From NCBI GenBank assembly GCA_965279115.1, contig OZ257137.1, forward strand, positions 1,364,001-1,428,000: DNA of 64,000 nucleotides. Direction: 5' to 3'. Source of the DNA: JAEUOS01 sp965279115. GTDB taxonomy: Bacteria > Pseudomonadota > Gammaproteobacteria > Burkholderiales > JAEUOS01. The notes below the pieces were generated by a model that made no database searches, was not told where the DNA came from, and saw nothing but the letters and a program-made list of their open reading frames with translations. Both the position numbers and the translations under genes were made by a program. Positions 9,901-17,269 of the stretch are shown here, in pieces; the first letter of the stretch is position 1, and every line of letters starts with the position of its first letter.

Positions 9901-10737
9901 CTTGCGAGTACTGCAATGGGTCCGCTCGAAGAAGCCGTGGAACATTTCTTGAAGGCCCGCGAACTGTCTATCCAGATCACTTCCTATCGTTTCCAGGCAG
10001 GGATCGAAGGGCAGTTGGGAAAGTGCCGAATCAGACAGGGACGGCTGAGCGAGGCGGCCACCTTCCTGGAGGAATCGGTGCGATTGATCGAAGGCAAGAA
10101 CCTGCGTGGCATGTGGTCGTCCGATACATTGAACGGCCTTGTCGCTCTCTGGCTCGCCAGGGCAGTTCGGCTACAGGGCGCCGAGCGGCGTGCTGCCCTT
10201 AACGAGGCACGACGGTGGTGTCGCAGGGCGCTGCGCTGTACCCGGCACGCGGTGGGCTGGCTGGCCGAGACGCAACGGCTGCAAGGCACGCTGACGTGGC
10301 TCTGCCAGGAACCGACGAGGGCGAATGCGTACTGGAATTGGAGCCTTGATACTGCAAATCGGGGAGGAATGCCCCTCGAGGCTGCGCGCACATTGCTCGA
10401 GATGGGAGTCTGGCGCAGCGACGCTGGCCTCGTGGAGCAGGCGCGGCAAGTGTTCGAACAGACCGACGCCGACGTCGACCTCGCCTTCTGCACGCATGCC
10501 CTCGCGCGTATGTCCGCAGCCGCGGGCAGCGACGCCGAACCAGCCCTGCGACGCTACGACCAGGCAATCACCTCACTCGATGCCGTGAACGCCGAGTACA
10601 ACCTGGGGCTCGCTTGCCAGGAGCGCGCCCAACTGCTGACGAAACTCGGCGCCCATGACCGGGCCCAAGCCGACCTGGCCAGAGCTCGGCAGTGCTTCGC
10701 GACTGTCGGCGCCACAGACGGGAAGTTCGAAGGGTAG
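6976..10737 (+). CDS. Zinc-ribbon / class III adenylate cyclase / AAA ATPase / TPR protein
   Basis: 1253 residues. Domains in order: a zinc ribbon with Cys4, Cys7, Cys18 and Cys21; a class III nucleotide cyclase domain (about 60-235) with metal Asps in MFCDIANST (Asp70) and FLGDGFMALFG (Asp114) and with Asn189/Arg193 in DATNLAARL; an AAA/NACHT-like ATPase starting LVGREHEL, with Walker A GEPGVGKS (290-297) and Walker B-like LLVCLEDWHW; then long helical TPR-like repeats to the end. Catalytic cyclase residues are kept, so cAMP synthesis is plausible. The architecture is widespread but sporadic. Less GC-biased codon use and TA remains on both sides suggest horizontal acquisition. The trigger sensed by the repeats is unknown. 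Confidence 0.85.
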   Translation: MIRCLSCAHDNADAQKFCGECGARLPGAVVVDEPVDRPRSYTPRHLAKEVLSSRFALEGERKLVTVMFCDIANSTPLAARIGAEAMHGLLNQFFELALSEVHRYEGTINQFLGDGFMALFGAPIAFEDHARRALLAATAIQQHVRDATNDALALRELGLRIGLNTGMVVVGSIGDNLRLDYTAFGDATNLAARLQGFADPGTIRVSESTRRASQAHFEFKNLGRHALKGIAVPVAVFEPQRPRITIKTGSGNKRDNVGSALVGREHELAALSQSLSNLRSGQGGVVLIRGEPGVGKSRLLAEAKQLPQAQVMRWLEGRCVSFGRGLSYLPFIEIVKGVFGIGENDSETQALRKIEVGARDLFDARASEIVPYLATLMALVLTSDHEQRIKFLDAQAMKRQVFLSMRQLFERLAAHGPLLVCLEDWHWVDQSSIALCEHLLPLAEGLPIAFWLACRAEPAEPAARIRPAAANTNIRLDEIALAPLAGAQSRALLDNLVGAGTLSDGVRSHIERRTGGNPFFVEEVVRALIADGTLVPDSRSQAWRLARPIADLVISDTVQGVVLARVDRLEEGVKSVLKLAAVIGHSFLLRILKTIAEARDNVEQGLGRLEDAELIRLRQRQPELEYIFKNILVQEAAYGSILAERRRVIHRSVARAIEALFADRIDEMTSLLAHHYALAEDWEMALTYLTKAGDQAGRIAADVEALEHYRQADAIFMRIGARELTPLQRAAMDRKLGQAFYGVGDYEQAVAYSTRALSLLGVRYPKTRWGVRGSALKYLAAHFLRRLMPAHRDFPFARRMDLATAQEISATCRSLAWLDYFADEERFVLDGLIELDAGERSGDVIARVRGLGLLAVVLSMFGALAPAHRRANEAIAIAQADNDAALISHAALARGWIEFARAPVDKCKGSLEQSASAFRSIGDIRGWAGPTAYLYWVHYWLADLAEVAKTAAAMVEIGAGAGDPHVVCWGRNGLGLASTAMGPLEEAVEHFLKARELSIQITSYRFQAGIEGQLGKCRIRQGRLSEAATFLEESVRLIEGKNLRGMWSSDTLNGLVALWLARAVRLQGAERRAALNEARRWCRRALRCTRHAVGWLAETQRLQGTLTWLCQEPTRANAYWNWSLDTANRGGMPLEAARTLLEMGVWRSDAGLVEQARQVFEQTDADVDLAFCTHALARMSAAAGSDAEPALRRYDQAITSLDAVNAEYNLGLACQERAQLLTKLGAHDRAQADLARARQCFATVGATDGKFEG

Positions 10738-11026
10738 CCGGTTCCCACGGCTGTGGTCGGACGCGTGGGCCGGCCGTCACTTGGAACATGAGCGGGCGAC
10801 TTCGCACACATGGTCTGAGATTCTCCTTTGGGCGCAACCGAACTTCCCTCAATAGACACCCCCACCTGTGGGACCCATTGATCCCGCAACGAAGGGAGGG
10901 TTAACAAGCAGCCGGTCGCAGATTTCTGCTTCTGGCCGTTAACGTACATTCCCGAAAAGCCGCTATTTGCGGCAGTGTGCCGCCGATCTTTCAGTCTCGC
11001 GACTCTCCTTCCCCGTCGGAGGCCAC
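10738..11026. other. Intergenic stretch after the cyclase/AAA gene
   Basis: About 290 nt without a supportable gene. It contains only a short inverted repeat (CCCAC/GTGGG, 10861-10872) without a T-tract, so it is not a convincing terminator. No insertion-sequence ends were recognised. Confidence 0.4.
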
Positions 11027-11284
11027 ATGACAACCCTGCTAGTTTCAACGAAGGGGCAAATCGTTCTGCTGGCTGCGCTACGGCGCCGGCTTGGCATCGG
11101 CGCGCGGCTGGAAGTAATTGAAATGGCGGATGACCTGAAGTTGCGCGTGATCCGTATCGATGCAGCATCGGACACCGCCGGTCTAGCTGGCATGGTGAAG
11201 GCCCCCGCGCATGGCATCCATCGCTGGTTTCTGGACTTCGATCCGGCAATGTTGCCTACGCGCTCGCCTGCTGCCATGTCTTGA
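11027..11284 (+). CDS. Orphan AbrB/VapB-type antitoxin
   Basis: 85 residues. The N-terminal swapped-hairpin AbrB motif reads LVSTKGQIVLLAALRRRLG; the highly conserved Pro of this motif (VLPAALRRR in the copy at 13202) is Leu here. The rest closely parallels that second copy, including the AGMVKAP segment, so the two are paralogues. An ideal GGAGG at 11018-11022 precedes the ATG by 4 nt, and this sets the start. Unlike the second copy, no PIN toxin gene follows: the next 100 nt are non-coding and lead into brnT. It is probably a decaying remnant of a duplicated vapBC, though it could still bind DNA. Confidence 0.75.
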   Translation: MTTLLVSTKGQIVLLAALRRRLGIGARLEVIEMADDLKLRVIRIDAASDTAGLAGMVKAPAHGIHRWFLDFDPAMLPTRSPAAMS

Positions 11285-11393
11285 CTGGGCCACAGCAAGG
11301 CGCGGAAGTTCGTCGGCAAGCTCCCCTGCCCGCACCCGCAGTGATGCGTTGCCGCAACTTGACGAAGCTGAATTTCGTATATACATTGTCGAT

Positions 11394-11689
11394 ATGGGAA
11401 GCGTATATTACAAAGGCGTCCATTTCGAATGGGATGAGCTTAAGTGCGCTGCCACCCGGGAAAACACGGCGGTGTGACATTTGATGAAGCGCTCGACGTT
11501 TTCTTTGACCCTGGATTGCACATGGTCGATGCCAGCCGCAACGATGAAGTTCGCGACGGCATCATGGGTTATGGCACCCGATCGCGCTTGCTGTTTGTGG
11601 TGACGATCGAAGTGCTGGATCGCGGTTTTCGCATCATCAGCGCACGCAAGGCCGAACCGGCTGAACGCCGTCTTTACGAGGATGAATGA
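11394..11689 (+). pseudogene. brnT: brnT toxin gene broken by a one-base frameshift
   Basis: The N-terminal part (MGSVYYKGVHFEWDELK, ATG at 11394) matches the FEWD.NK start of BrnT ribonucleases but stops at 11477. The rest, from KHGGVTFDEALDVFFDP through RIISARKAEPAERRLYE, is in another frame and ends at 11689. Adding one A to the AAAA run at about 11461-11464 joins both parts into a normal BrnT of about 98 residues (…REKHGGVTFDEA…). The break therefore looks like a single deletion in a short homopolymer: real inactivation, phase variation or a sequencing error. The antitoxin gene brnA follows with an overlap. Confidence 0.75.
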
Positions 11690-11975
11690 CATGGGCAACA
11701 AGACGCTGGAGCGCATCAAGAAGCGCATGGTGAAGGATCCGCCGATGTCGTTGATCAGCATGCGCCTGCCGGCAAACATGATCGAAGAACTCAAGGAAAT
11801 TGCCGCAGCCAAGGGCTTTTCCGGCTACCAGGCCTTGATCAGGTACTACGTTTCGCAAGGCATGCGCGAAGACCTGGCCGCCATGGATGCACCGAAAATC
11901 GACGCCATCGCCGAAGTGCTCGCGGCCAGCGGCGTACCGCGCGGGATCATCGACAAGGCCATTGCGGCAGGCTGA
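11682..11975 (+). CDS. brnA: BrnA-type antitoxin (ribbon-helix-helix)
   Basis: Up to 97 residues; ATG at 11682 overlaps the end of brnT (ATGAATGA), and an alternative ATG is at 11691. The segment SLISMRLPANMIEELKEIA followed by GFSGYQALIRYYVSQGM is the ribbon-helix-helix DNA-binding domain of BrnA, which neutralises BrnT and represses the operon. The C-terminal tail (IAEVLAASGVPRGIIDKAI) looks intact. Translational coupling to brnT is normal for this module. With the toxin frame broken, the antitoxin may now act only as a DNA-binding protein or as protection against related toxins. Confidence 0.85.
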   Translation: MNDMGNKTLERIKKRMVKDPPMSLISMRLPANMIEELKEIAAAKGFSGYQALIRYYVSQGMREDLAAMDAPKIDAIAEVLAASGVPRGIIDKAIAAG

Positions 11976-12070
11976 GTTTCAGCCCGCCGTCCCTAAGCCA
12001 GCCGACCGCCCAAGCGCAGCGCCTTTCCAGAGGGAGATGTAGTTGCCACTTCCATTTAGCTCAATCGAAC

Positions 12071-12577
12071 TCAGGCGGCAGCGCGCCTTGGCAACACCCA
12101 GTTCGGCCGCGCGAAGTGGCAGGTATAGCCGCCGGGGTGGCGTTCCAGATAGTCCTGATGCTCCGGTTCGGCGAGCCAGAAGTCTCCCGCCGGCGCGACT
12201 TCGGTCACCACCTTGCCCGGCCACAGGCCTGAGGCTTCGACATCCTTGATCGTATCGATAGCCTCCAGCCGCTGGGCTTCGGAGGTGTAGTAGATCGCCG
12301 AGCGATACGACGGGCCGCGGTCGTTGCCCTGGCGGTTGGGCGTGGTCGGGTCATGAATCTGGAAAAAGAATTCCAGCAGGCGCCGGTAGCTCATCACGGC
12401 CGGGTCGAAGACGATCTCGATCCCCTCGGCATGGGTACCGTGGTTGCGATAGGTCGCGTTCTTCACGTCGCCGCCGGTGTAGCCCACTCGCGTGGACAGG
12501 ATGCCGGGCATCTTGCGTATCAGGTCTTGCATGCCCCAGAAGCAGCCACCGGCCAGAACCGCGCGTTCAGTTGTCAT
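12071..12577 (-). CDS. msrA: Peptide-methionine (S)-S-oxide reductase MsrA
   Basis: 168 residues, full length. The signature AGGCFWG places the catalytic Cys at residue 12; YTGG, GHAEG-like HGTHAEGIEIVFDP and the C-terminal HPGGYTCH segment are typical. It reduces methionine S-sulfoxide in proteins using thioredoxin. The start is the ATG at 12577, one nucleotide downstream of the msrB stop, so the two are translationally coupled. The frame extends upstream into msrB, but that part is not MsrA-like. No export signal, so it should be cytoplasmic. Confidence 0.95.
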   Translation of the reverse strand: MTTERAVLAGGCFWGMQDLIRKMPGILSTRVGYTGGDVKNATYRNHGTHAEGIEIVFDPAVMSYRRLLEFFFQIHDPTTPNRQGNDRGPSYRSAIYYTSEAQRLEAIDTIKDVEASGLWPGKVVTEVAPAGDFWLAEPEHQDYLERHPGGYTCHFARPNWVLPRRAAA

Positions 12578-12578
12578 T

Positions 12579-13025
12579 TCAATGCTCCTCAACCTGGTTG
12601 ATGAAATCGCCATAGCCCTCGGCTTGCATGTCGTCCTTGTGGACGAAACGCAACGAGGCCGAATTGATGCAATAGCGCAACCCGCCGCGATCGCGCGGGC
12701 CGTCCGGGAAAACGTGGCCGAGATGGCTGTCGCCATGCGCCGAGCGTACCTCGGTGCGCACCATGCCGTGGCTGACATCGCGCAGTTCGTTTACGTACGC
12801 GGGTACGATCGGCTTGGTAAAGCTTGGCCAGCCGCAGCCCGACTCGAACTTGTCCGACGACGCGAACAGCGGTTCGCCGGACACGATGTCGACATAGATC
12901 CCCGGCTCGTGATTGTCGAGGTACTCGCCCGTTCCCGGCATTTCGGTACCGCCATGCTGCGTGACCTCGTACTGCTCGGGGGTGAGCCTGGCGATCGCTT
13001 CCGCGGACTTGGTGTAGGTCTTCAT
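12579..13025 (-). CDS. msrB: Peptide-methionine (R)-S-oxide reductase MsrB (zinc-less form)
   Basis: 148 residues. The catalytic Cys is in RYCINSASLRF (Cys119) and the resolving Cys in SGCGWPSF (Cys64). The two CxxC zinc motifs of many MsrB proteins are absent (IYVDIVSGEPLF), so this is the non-zinc form. It reduces methionine R-sulfoxide, complementing the coupled MsrA. The ATG at 13025 is preferred because the conserved domain begins immediately after. The pair lies between the brnTA remnant and vapBC. Confidence 0.93.
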   Translation of the reverse strand: MKTYTKSAEAIARLTPEQYEVTQHGGTEMPGTGEYLDNHEPGIYVDIVSGEPLFASSDKFESGCGWPSFTKPIVPAYVNELRDVSHGMVRTEVRSAHGDSHLGHVFPDGPRDRGGLRYCINSASLRFVHKDDMQAEGYGDFINQVEEH

Positions 13026-13159
13026 GAATTTTGGCGGGTTTACTCGAGCTCTGGAAAATGGGGCTGGCAACTAGGAATTTCAAGCTTACCTTGGTCGCGT
13101 GGCGCAGTCGAAGCTTACAACTCCGCAGCGAGCTGTTCAGTCACGGGCAAAAATTTTGT

Positions 13160-13172
13160 CTTACAATGTAAG
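13160..13172. promoter_or_regulatory. Inverted repeat CTTACA-A-TGTAAG before vapBC
   Basis: A perfect 6-bp inverted repeat with one central base, 30-42 nt before the vapB start. It contains a TACAAT hexamer (13162-13167) usable as a -10 element. VapB/AbrB antitoxins repress their own operon through short palindromes over the promoter, so this is a likely autoregulatory operator. No strong -35 was seen. Confidence 0.5.
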
Positions 13173-13201
13173 CCATCTATTTTCTCTGGCGAAACTTTGC
13201 C

Positions 13202-13465
13202 ATGTCTACCCTGCTGGTTTCTTCGAAAGGCCAGATCGTTCTGCCCGCCGCGCTGCGGCGCAGGCTAGGCATGGGCGCTGGCGCTCGGCTGGAAGTACTG
13301 GAAGAGGCCGACGGCCTGAAACTGCGTGTCGTACGTGCTGTGGCGAAAACCGACCTGTCCGGAATGGCCGGCATGGTGAAAGCGCCATCGCGCGGCACGC
13401 CGCGTCGGCTAGAGGACTTCGATCCAGCGAGCCTTGTTTCCCGCAAGCCTCCCGGCAAGTCATGA
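13202..13465 (+). CDS. vapB: VapB antitoxin (AbrB/MazE fold)
   Basis: 87 residues. The N-terminal swapped-hairpin DNA-binding motif is SSKGQIVLPAALRRRLGMG, with the conserved Pro intact. The C-terminal part (MAGMVKAPSRGTPR…FDP) would wrap the toxin. It overlaps the PIN-domain gene by an ATGA, so the two are translationally coupled. It is a close paralogue of the orphan antitoxin at 11027. The likely operator is the palindrome just upstream. Expected role: bind and silence VapC and repress the operon. Confidence 0.88.
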   Translation: MSTLLVSSKGQIVLPAALRRRLGMGAGARLEVLEEADGLKLRVVRAVAKTDLSGMAGMVKAPSRGTPRRLEDFDPASLVSRKPPGKS

Positions 13466-13869
13466 AGGCGCTCGATACCAACGTACTGGCGCGCTTCTTC
13501 ATTGACGATCCCGATGACGCCCAGGCGGCGAAGCAACGCCCCGCCGCGATTGTGGCGATGTCGGAGCGCGGCTACGTTTCAGTCACGGTGCTGCTCGAAT
13601 TCGAGTGGGTCATGCGCGGTTTCTACGGGCTTGCACCGAAGGATATCGTGCGCGTCTTGCGATCCCTGACGGGAATCGAGCACCTCACCCTGGAAGACCG
13701 CGACGCGGCGCTTGTGGCGATTGAAGGCCTTGAGAAAGGGCTGGATTTTGCCGATGCCCTGCATGTCGCGCGCAGCGCGCGCGCCTCGGCCTTCTCGACC
13801 TTGGATCAGCGCCTCTTCAAACGAGCCAAATCTTTGGCGCTTACGCCGCCGGTGGAACTGTTGGGCTAA
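13462..13869 (+). CDS. vapC: VapC toxin, PIN-domain ribonuclease
   Basis: 135 residues, normal PIN length. The acidic metal site is complete: Asp5 in MKALDTNVLARF, Glu46 in VTVLLEFEWVM, Asp98 in LDFADALHVA and Asp115 in FSTLDQRLFKRA. PIN toxins cut RNA (often tRNA or rRNA) in a Mg-dependent way. The start ATG at 13462 overlaps the vapB stop. All parts look intact, so this is the only apparently functional toxin-antitoxin pair of the region. Confidence 0.9.
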   Translation: MKALDTNVLARFFIDDPDDAQAAKQRPAAIVAMSERGYVSVTVLLEFEWVMRGFYGLAPKDIVRVLRSLTGIEHLTLEDRDAALVAIEGLEKGLDFADALHVARSARASAFSTLDQRLFKRAKSLALTPPVELLG

Positions 13870-13886
13870 AGCAGCACAGCGTTTGA

Positions 13887-15065
13887 CTACGCCAGCCGCC
13901 CACCCAGCCGCTGCGCCAGCCAATCCGCCACCAGATTCGCCCCCACCTGCCGGTTGTCCTCCTGGCAGTGCTCGCAACCACCGTCATGCACGGTCAGCAC
14001 CTTGAGGGTCTTGTCGGCTGATCCGACGGCGTCGTAGAGGCGCTGCGCGAAATCGAGCTGGACGATGTTGTCGTTCTCGCCGTGGATGCAATAGAACGGG
14101 CAGGCGATCTTCTCGGCGATGCCGGGCAGGCGGTAGTCTTCCAGCTTTTTCATGCAGGCCTCGATGTCGGGGCGGCCCAGCACCCAGGGCAACTGGAAGC
14201 CCGGCGCGGAAAGCTTGGTGCCACCAGCGCTCATGATCTTCAGGCGCCGCTGCCAGGACTCGTGATAATCGAAGTGCCCGCCCCAGGCCACGCAGGCGGC
14301 GAAGCGCGGTTGCATGGCGGCGGCGCGCGGGGCGTAATAGCCGCCCATCGAAAAGCCCATCACCGCCACTTTCTGCGGGTCGACGTCGCCGCGGCCGCAC
14401 AGGTAATCCAGCGCGCTGGTGGCCGGTACTTCGTAGTCGTAGCGGCTGGGGATGCCCTGCAGGCGCAATGCCTCACCCTGGCCCGGGCCATCGATGGCCA
14501 GCACATGGATGCCGCGATTGGCGATTTCGATGGCGCCGAACAGCACGCTCATTTCCTTGGCGTTGTCGAGCCCGTCGAACATCACCACCGCCGGCGCCTT
14601 TGCCGGCACGTTGGCAGCCTTGACGAAATACGCCGGCAGCGTCGTGCCCTCGTAGGGCACCTGCACGAAGCTGATGTTGGGATAGCGGATCGCCAGCCCC
14701 TGGCGGAAGGTGCGCAGGCAGTCGCGGTAGGTATCCCACTTGCGCTCGGAGGGAGGAATGAAACGCTCGCCGCAGAAATAGTAGGTGCCGGCGCGCAACC
14801 AGTAGGCGGCGGCAGTGAGCTTTTTGCCTTCCGCGGCAGCGGCATCACCAAAGCCCTCGATGCGCCGCGCCATGTCGGTCCACTCCTGCCACCAGCGCTC
14901 GTTGTCGCCGACATGGCCGGAGAGGCGCTGGCCGATCTGGTCGATCTCGCTGATCGATGCCGCGCCCCAGGTCTGCATTTCGATGCCGAACATCATGCCC
15001 TGCGACCACATGTGGTTTTCGGGGAAGTACTCGAACCAGTGGCTGGTCTTGTGGGCTTGCGTCAT
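13887..15065 (-). CDS. Alpha/beta hydrolase, dihydropseudooxynicotine-hydrolase-like
   Basis: 392 residues. An N-terminal helical region of about 130 residues precedes a classic alpha/beta-hydrolase core with nucleophile Ser239 in MGFSMGGYY, the strand/loop AIDGPGQGEALR, and a late His in GGCEHCQEDN. This two-part layout resembles 2,6-dihydropseudooxynicotine hydrolase and related C-C bond or ester hydrolases. The neighbouring gene at 15091 is a full-length paralogue with the same layout. Last gene of a seven-gene minus-strand operon, 25 nt after that paralogue. Substrate unknown. Confidence 0.83.
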   Translation of the reverse strand: MTQAHKTSHWFEYFPENHMWSQGMMFGIEMQTWGAASISEIDQIGQRLSGHVGDNERWWQEWTDMARRIEGFGDAAAAEGKKLTAAAYWLRAGTYYFCGERFIPPSERKWDTYRDCLRTFRQGLAIRYPNISFVQVPYEGTTLPAYFVKAANVPAKAPAVVMFDGLDNAKEMSVLFGAIEIANRGIHVLAIDGPGQGEALRLQGIPSRYDYEVPATSALDYLCGRGDVDPQKVAVMGFSMGGYYAPRAAAMQPRFAACVAWGGHFDYHESWQRRLKIMSAGGTKLSAPGFQLPWVLGRPDIEACMKKLEDYRLPGIAEKIACPFYCIHGENDNIVQLDFAQRLYDAVGSADKTLKVLTVHDGGCEHCQEDNRQVGANLVADWLAQRLGGRLA

Positions 15066-15090
15066 AAGGCGTGAATCTCGAGGTGGTGGT

Positions 15091-16266
15091 TCAGGGCAGG
15101 AAGGCCAGCTTGCGTTGGTCGATGCCGAACACGTCGGCCAGCCAGTCGAGCATGAGTTCCTGGCCCAGGGTGGGGTTGTCGTGCTGGCAATGCTCGGCGC
15201 CGGTTTCTTCCTCGGAGGTAAGCCGCAGGGTCGCCTTCACCCCGTGCTTCACGGCATAGTCGTATACCGTCTTCGCGTTCTCCACGCCCAGCACGTCGTG
15301 GCCGCCATGGATCACCAGGAAGGGGCAGCGCATGTTCTCCAGCACGCCTTCCAGCTTGAAGGGTGCGGCGATCTCGGCGGATTCTTTCATATTCGCGCCG
15401 CCGAACACCCAGCACATGTGCTTGGCCAGACCATGCGAGTCGTCGCGGGTTTTCCAGCGCGCGCCGATGTCCCACATGGCCCCGTGCGCTATGCAAGCCG
15501 CCAGGCGCGGCTCCATGGCGCCCGCACGGGCGGCGTAGTAGCCGCCGAGGGATGATCCGCTCACCGCGATGCGCGCGGCATCCACGTCAGTGCGCGCGAC
15601 CAGCCAGTCGATGCACTTGCCCACCGGCACCTCATAATCGAAGCGCGTGGTCACGCCGTGGCGCCTGAGGGTGCCGCCCTGCCCGGGCCCGTCGACCAGC
15701 AGCACCGACATGCCGCGCTGCACCGCGCCGCGGCCGGTCATGAACCACAGTTCGTCCTTGAACGAATCCAGCCCGCCAAAGGAGATCAGCACCGGCTGCT
15801 TTGCTCCCCCTGTGGGCGAGCGGATGAAATAGCCGGGCAGCGAGACGCCGTTCTCATACGGAATCTCCACCACCTCGCCGGGTGGCGTCAGGCGGGTGAA
15901 GAACTGCTTCGACACCGTCTCGCAGGCGTTGAAAGTGAACAGCCGGCGCGGGTCGCGCGGGTCGAGCCAGAACTCGGCCTCGCGGTAGTAGTTGGCGGCA
16001 CGCAGCCAGCAATTCATGGCACTACGCACATGGCCGCGCACGAACTCCATGTCGCCGCGCTCATGGTTGCGGCGCGCGATCACGGTCCATTCGCGGTGCC
16101 AGCTTTCGGCATCGCCGGGGATGATGCGGCTGCCGGCCTGCATCACCTCGCTGACCGCACCACCACCTTCCTGCGTTTCGCCCAGGCCACGGCGAAACTG
16201 GTACGAGAACCAGAAGTCCTCCGGCCAGTGGTGCCAGCCGAAGGGTTCGTACTTGGGCGCGCTCAT
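15091..16266 (-). CDS. Alpha/beta hydrolase, paralogue of the next gene
   Basis: 391 residues, same architecture as the hydrolase at 13887: an N-terminal helical region, VDGPGQGGTLRR, and nucleophile Ser239 in SGSSLGGYYAARAGAM, with a C-terminal AEHCQHDN His. Clear tandem paralogy (similar length, same Ser position) suggests two related substrates or two steps. The ATG overlaps the stop of the upstream Bug gene (ATGA at 16263-16266), so translation is coupled. Probably cytoplasmic; no signal peptide. Confidence 0.83.
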   Translation of the reverse strand: MSAPKYEPFGWHHWPEDFWFSYQFRRGLGETQEGGGAVSEVMQAGSRIIPGDAESWHREWTVIARRNHERGDMEFVRGHVRSAMNCWLRAANYYREAEFWLDPRDPRRLFTFNACETVSKQFFTRLTPPGEVVEIPYENGVSLPGYFIRSPTGGAKQPVLISFGGLDSFKDELWFMTGRGAVQRGMSVLLVDGPGQGGTLRRHGVTTRFDYEVPVGKCIDWLVARTDVDAARIAVSGSSLGGYYAARAGAMEPRLAACIAHGAMWDIGARWKTRDDSHGLAKHMCWVFGGANMKESAEIAAPFKLEGVLENMRCPFLVIHGGHDVLGVENAKTVYDYAVKHGVKATLRLTSEEETGAEHCQHDNPTLGQELMLDWLADVFGIDQRKLAFLP

Positions 16267-17237
16267 TGCGGCACGAAACCGATGTCCTTGACCAGCTTGC
16301 CGTACTTGGCATAGTCGGACCGGATCGCGTTGTCAAAGAAAGCCGGTGGCTCGGTCACCACGATCAGGCCCGCGGAACCCAGCTTCTCCACCACCTCCGG
16401 CTGCTTCATCGCGGTGTTGATGGCGGTATTGAGGCGCTGCACGATGGCCGCCGGCGTACCGGCCGGCGCTACATAGCCGAACCAGCCGTTCGAGGTGTAG
16501 CCCGGCACCGCGTCTCCGACAGTAGCCGCATCGGGAAACTGCACCACCTTGGTGGCGTTGGTCACCGCGAGCAGGCGGATCTTGCCGGAGCGGATATGCG
16601 GGGTCAGGCCGGTGATGCCGTCAAAGGCCGCCTGCACCTGCCCGCCCATCAGGTCGGTGACGATGGGCGCGCTGCCCTTGTAAGGCACGTGAGTATAGGT
16701 GAAGCCCGCCTTGATGCGCAGGTCTTCCATCGCCAGATGCGGAAAGCCGCCTTCGCCGTTGGTGGCCATGGTGAGCTTGCCGGGATTGGCCTTGGCGTAG
16801 GCAACCATTTCGCCGATGGTCTTGAACGGCGCGTCGAGGTTCGCCGCGATGCCCAGGAAGTTGGTGGTCGACAAGGCGATCGGCGCGAAGTCCTTGAGCG
16901 GGTCGTACGAGAGCTTCTTGGTGGTGTGCGGCAGGGTCGTCAACGTGCCGCCCTGGCCGCCGCCGATGGTGTAGCCATCCGGCGCGGCGCGGGCCACGGC
17001 CGACAAGCCGATCTGCCCGGCAGCGCCGGCCATGTTTTCCACCACGACGGGCTGGCCGAGCAGTTCCCCCAGCTTGGGCTGGATCAGGCGCGACATGATG
17101 TCCAGCGTGTTGCCCGGTGGAAACGGAATGATGATCTTGATAGGACGTTGCGGCCAGGCTTGAGCCAATACGGATGCGGCCGGAAGCATGGTTGCGGCTG
17201 CCATGCCTGCGAGCATGGTGCGACGGGTCGGATTCAT
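16263..17237 (-). CDS. Bug/TctC-family tripartite tricarboxylate substrate-binding protein
   Basis: 324 residues with a signal peptide (residues 1-25, ending SVLAQA). The fold signature is WPQRPIKIIIPFPPGNTLDIM, then VVENMAGAAGQIG and DGYTI. Bug proteins capture carboxylates or other small organics in the periplasm; most in this lineage are orphans without TctAB genes nearby, as here. It lies between a CocE-type hydrolase and the paired alpha/beta hydrolases in one operon, so its ligand is probably the compound those enzymes handle. Confidence 0.92.
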   Translation of the reverse strand: MNPTRRTMLAGMAAATMLPAASVLAQAWPQRPIKIIIPFPPGNTLDIMSRLIQPKLGELLGQPVVVENMAGAAGQIGLSAVARAAPDGYTIGGGQGGTLTTLPHTTKKLSYDPLKDFAPIALSTTNFLGIAANLDAPFKTIGEMVAYAKANPGKLTMATNGEGGFPHLAMEDLRIKAGFTYTHVPYKGSAPIVTDLMGGQVQAAFDGITGLTPHIRSGKIRLLAVTNATKVVQFPDAATVGDAVPGYTSNGWFGYVAPAGTPAAIVQRLNTAINTAMKQPEVVEKLGSAGLIVVTEPPAFFDNAIRSDYAKYGKLVKDIGFVPQ

Positions 17238-17269
17238 GCGGGTCTCCTTTGCGATTGCTTGTGGGCGGG

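Noticed and set aside
10861..10872. CCCAC/GTGGG hairpin after the cyclase gene
   Set aside because: Five-base stem with a two-base loop and no T-tract; too weak for a terminator.
11359..11385. Possible promoter TTGACG…TATACA ahead of brnT
   Set aside because: The spacer is 15 nt, and no clear operator palindrome for BrnA was found, so it is not annotated as a site.
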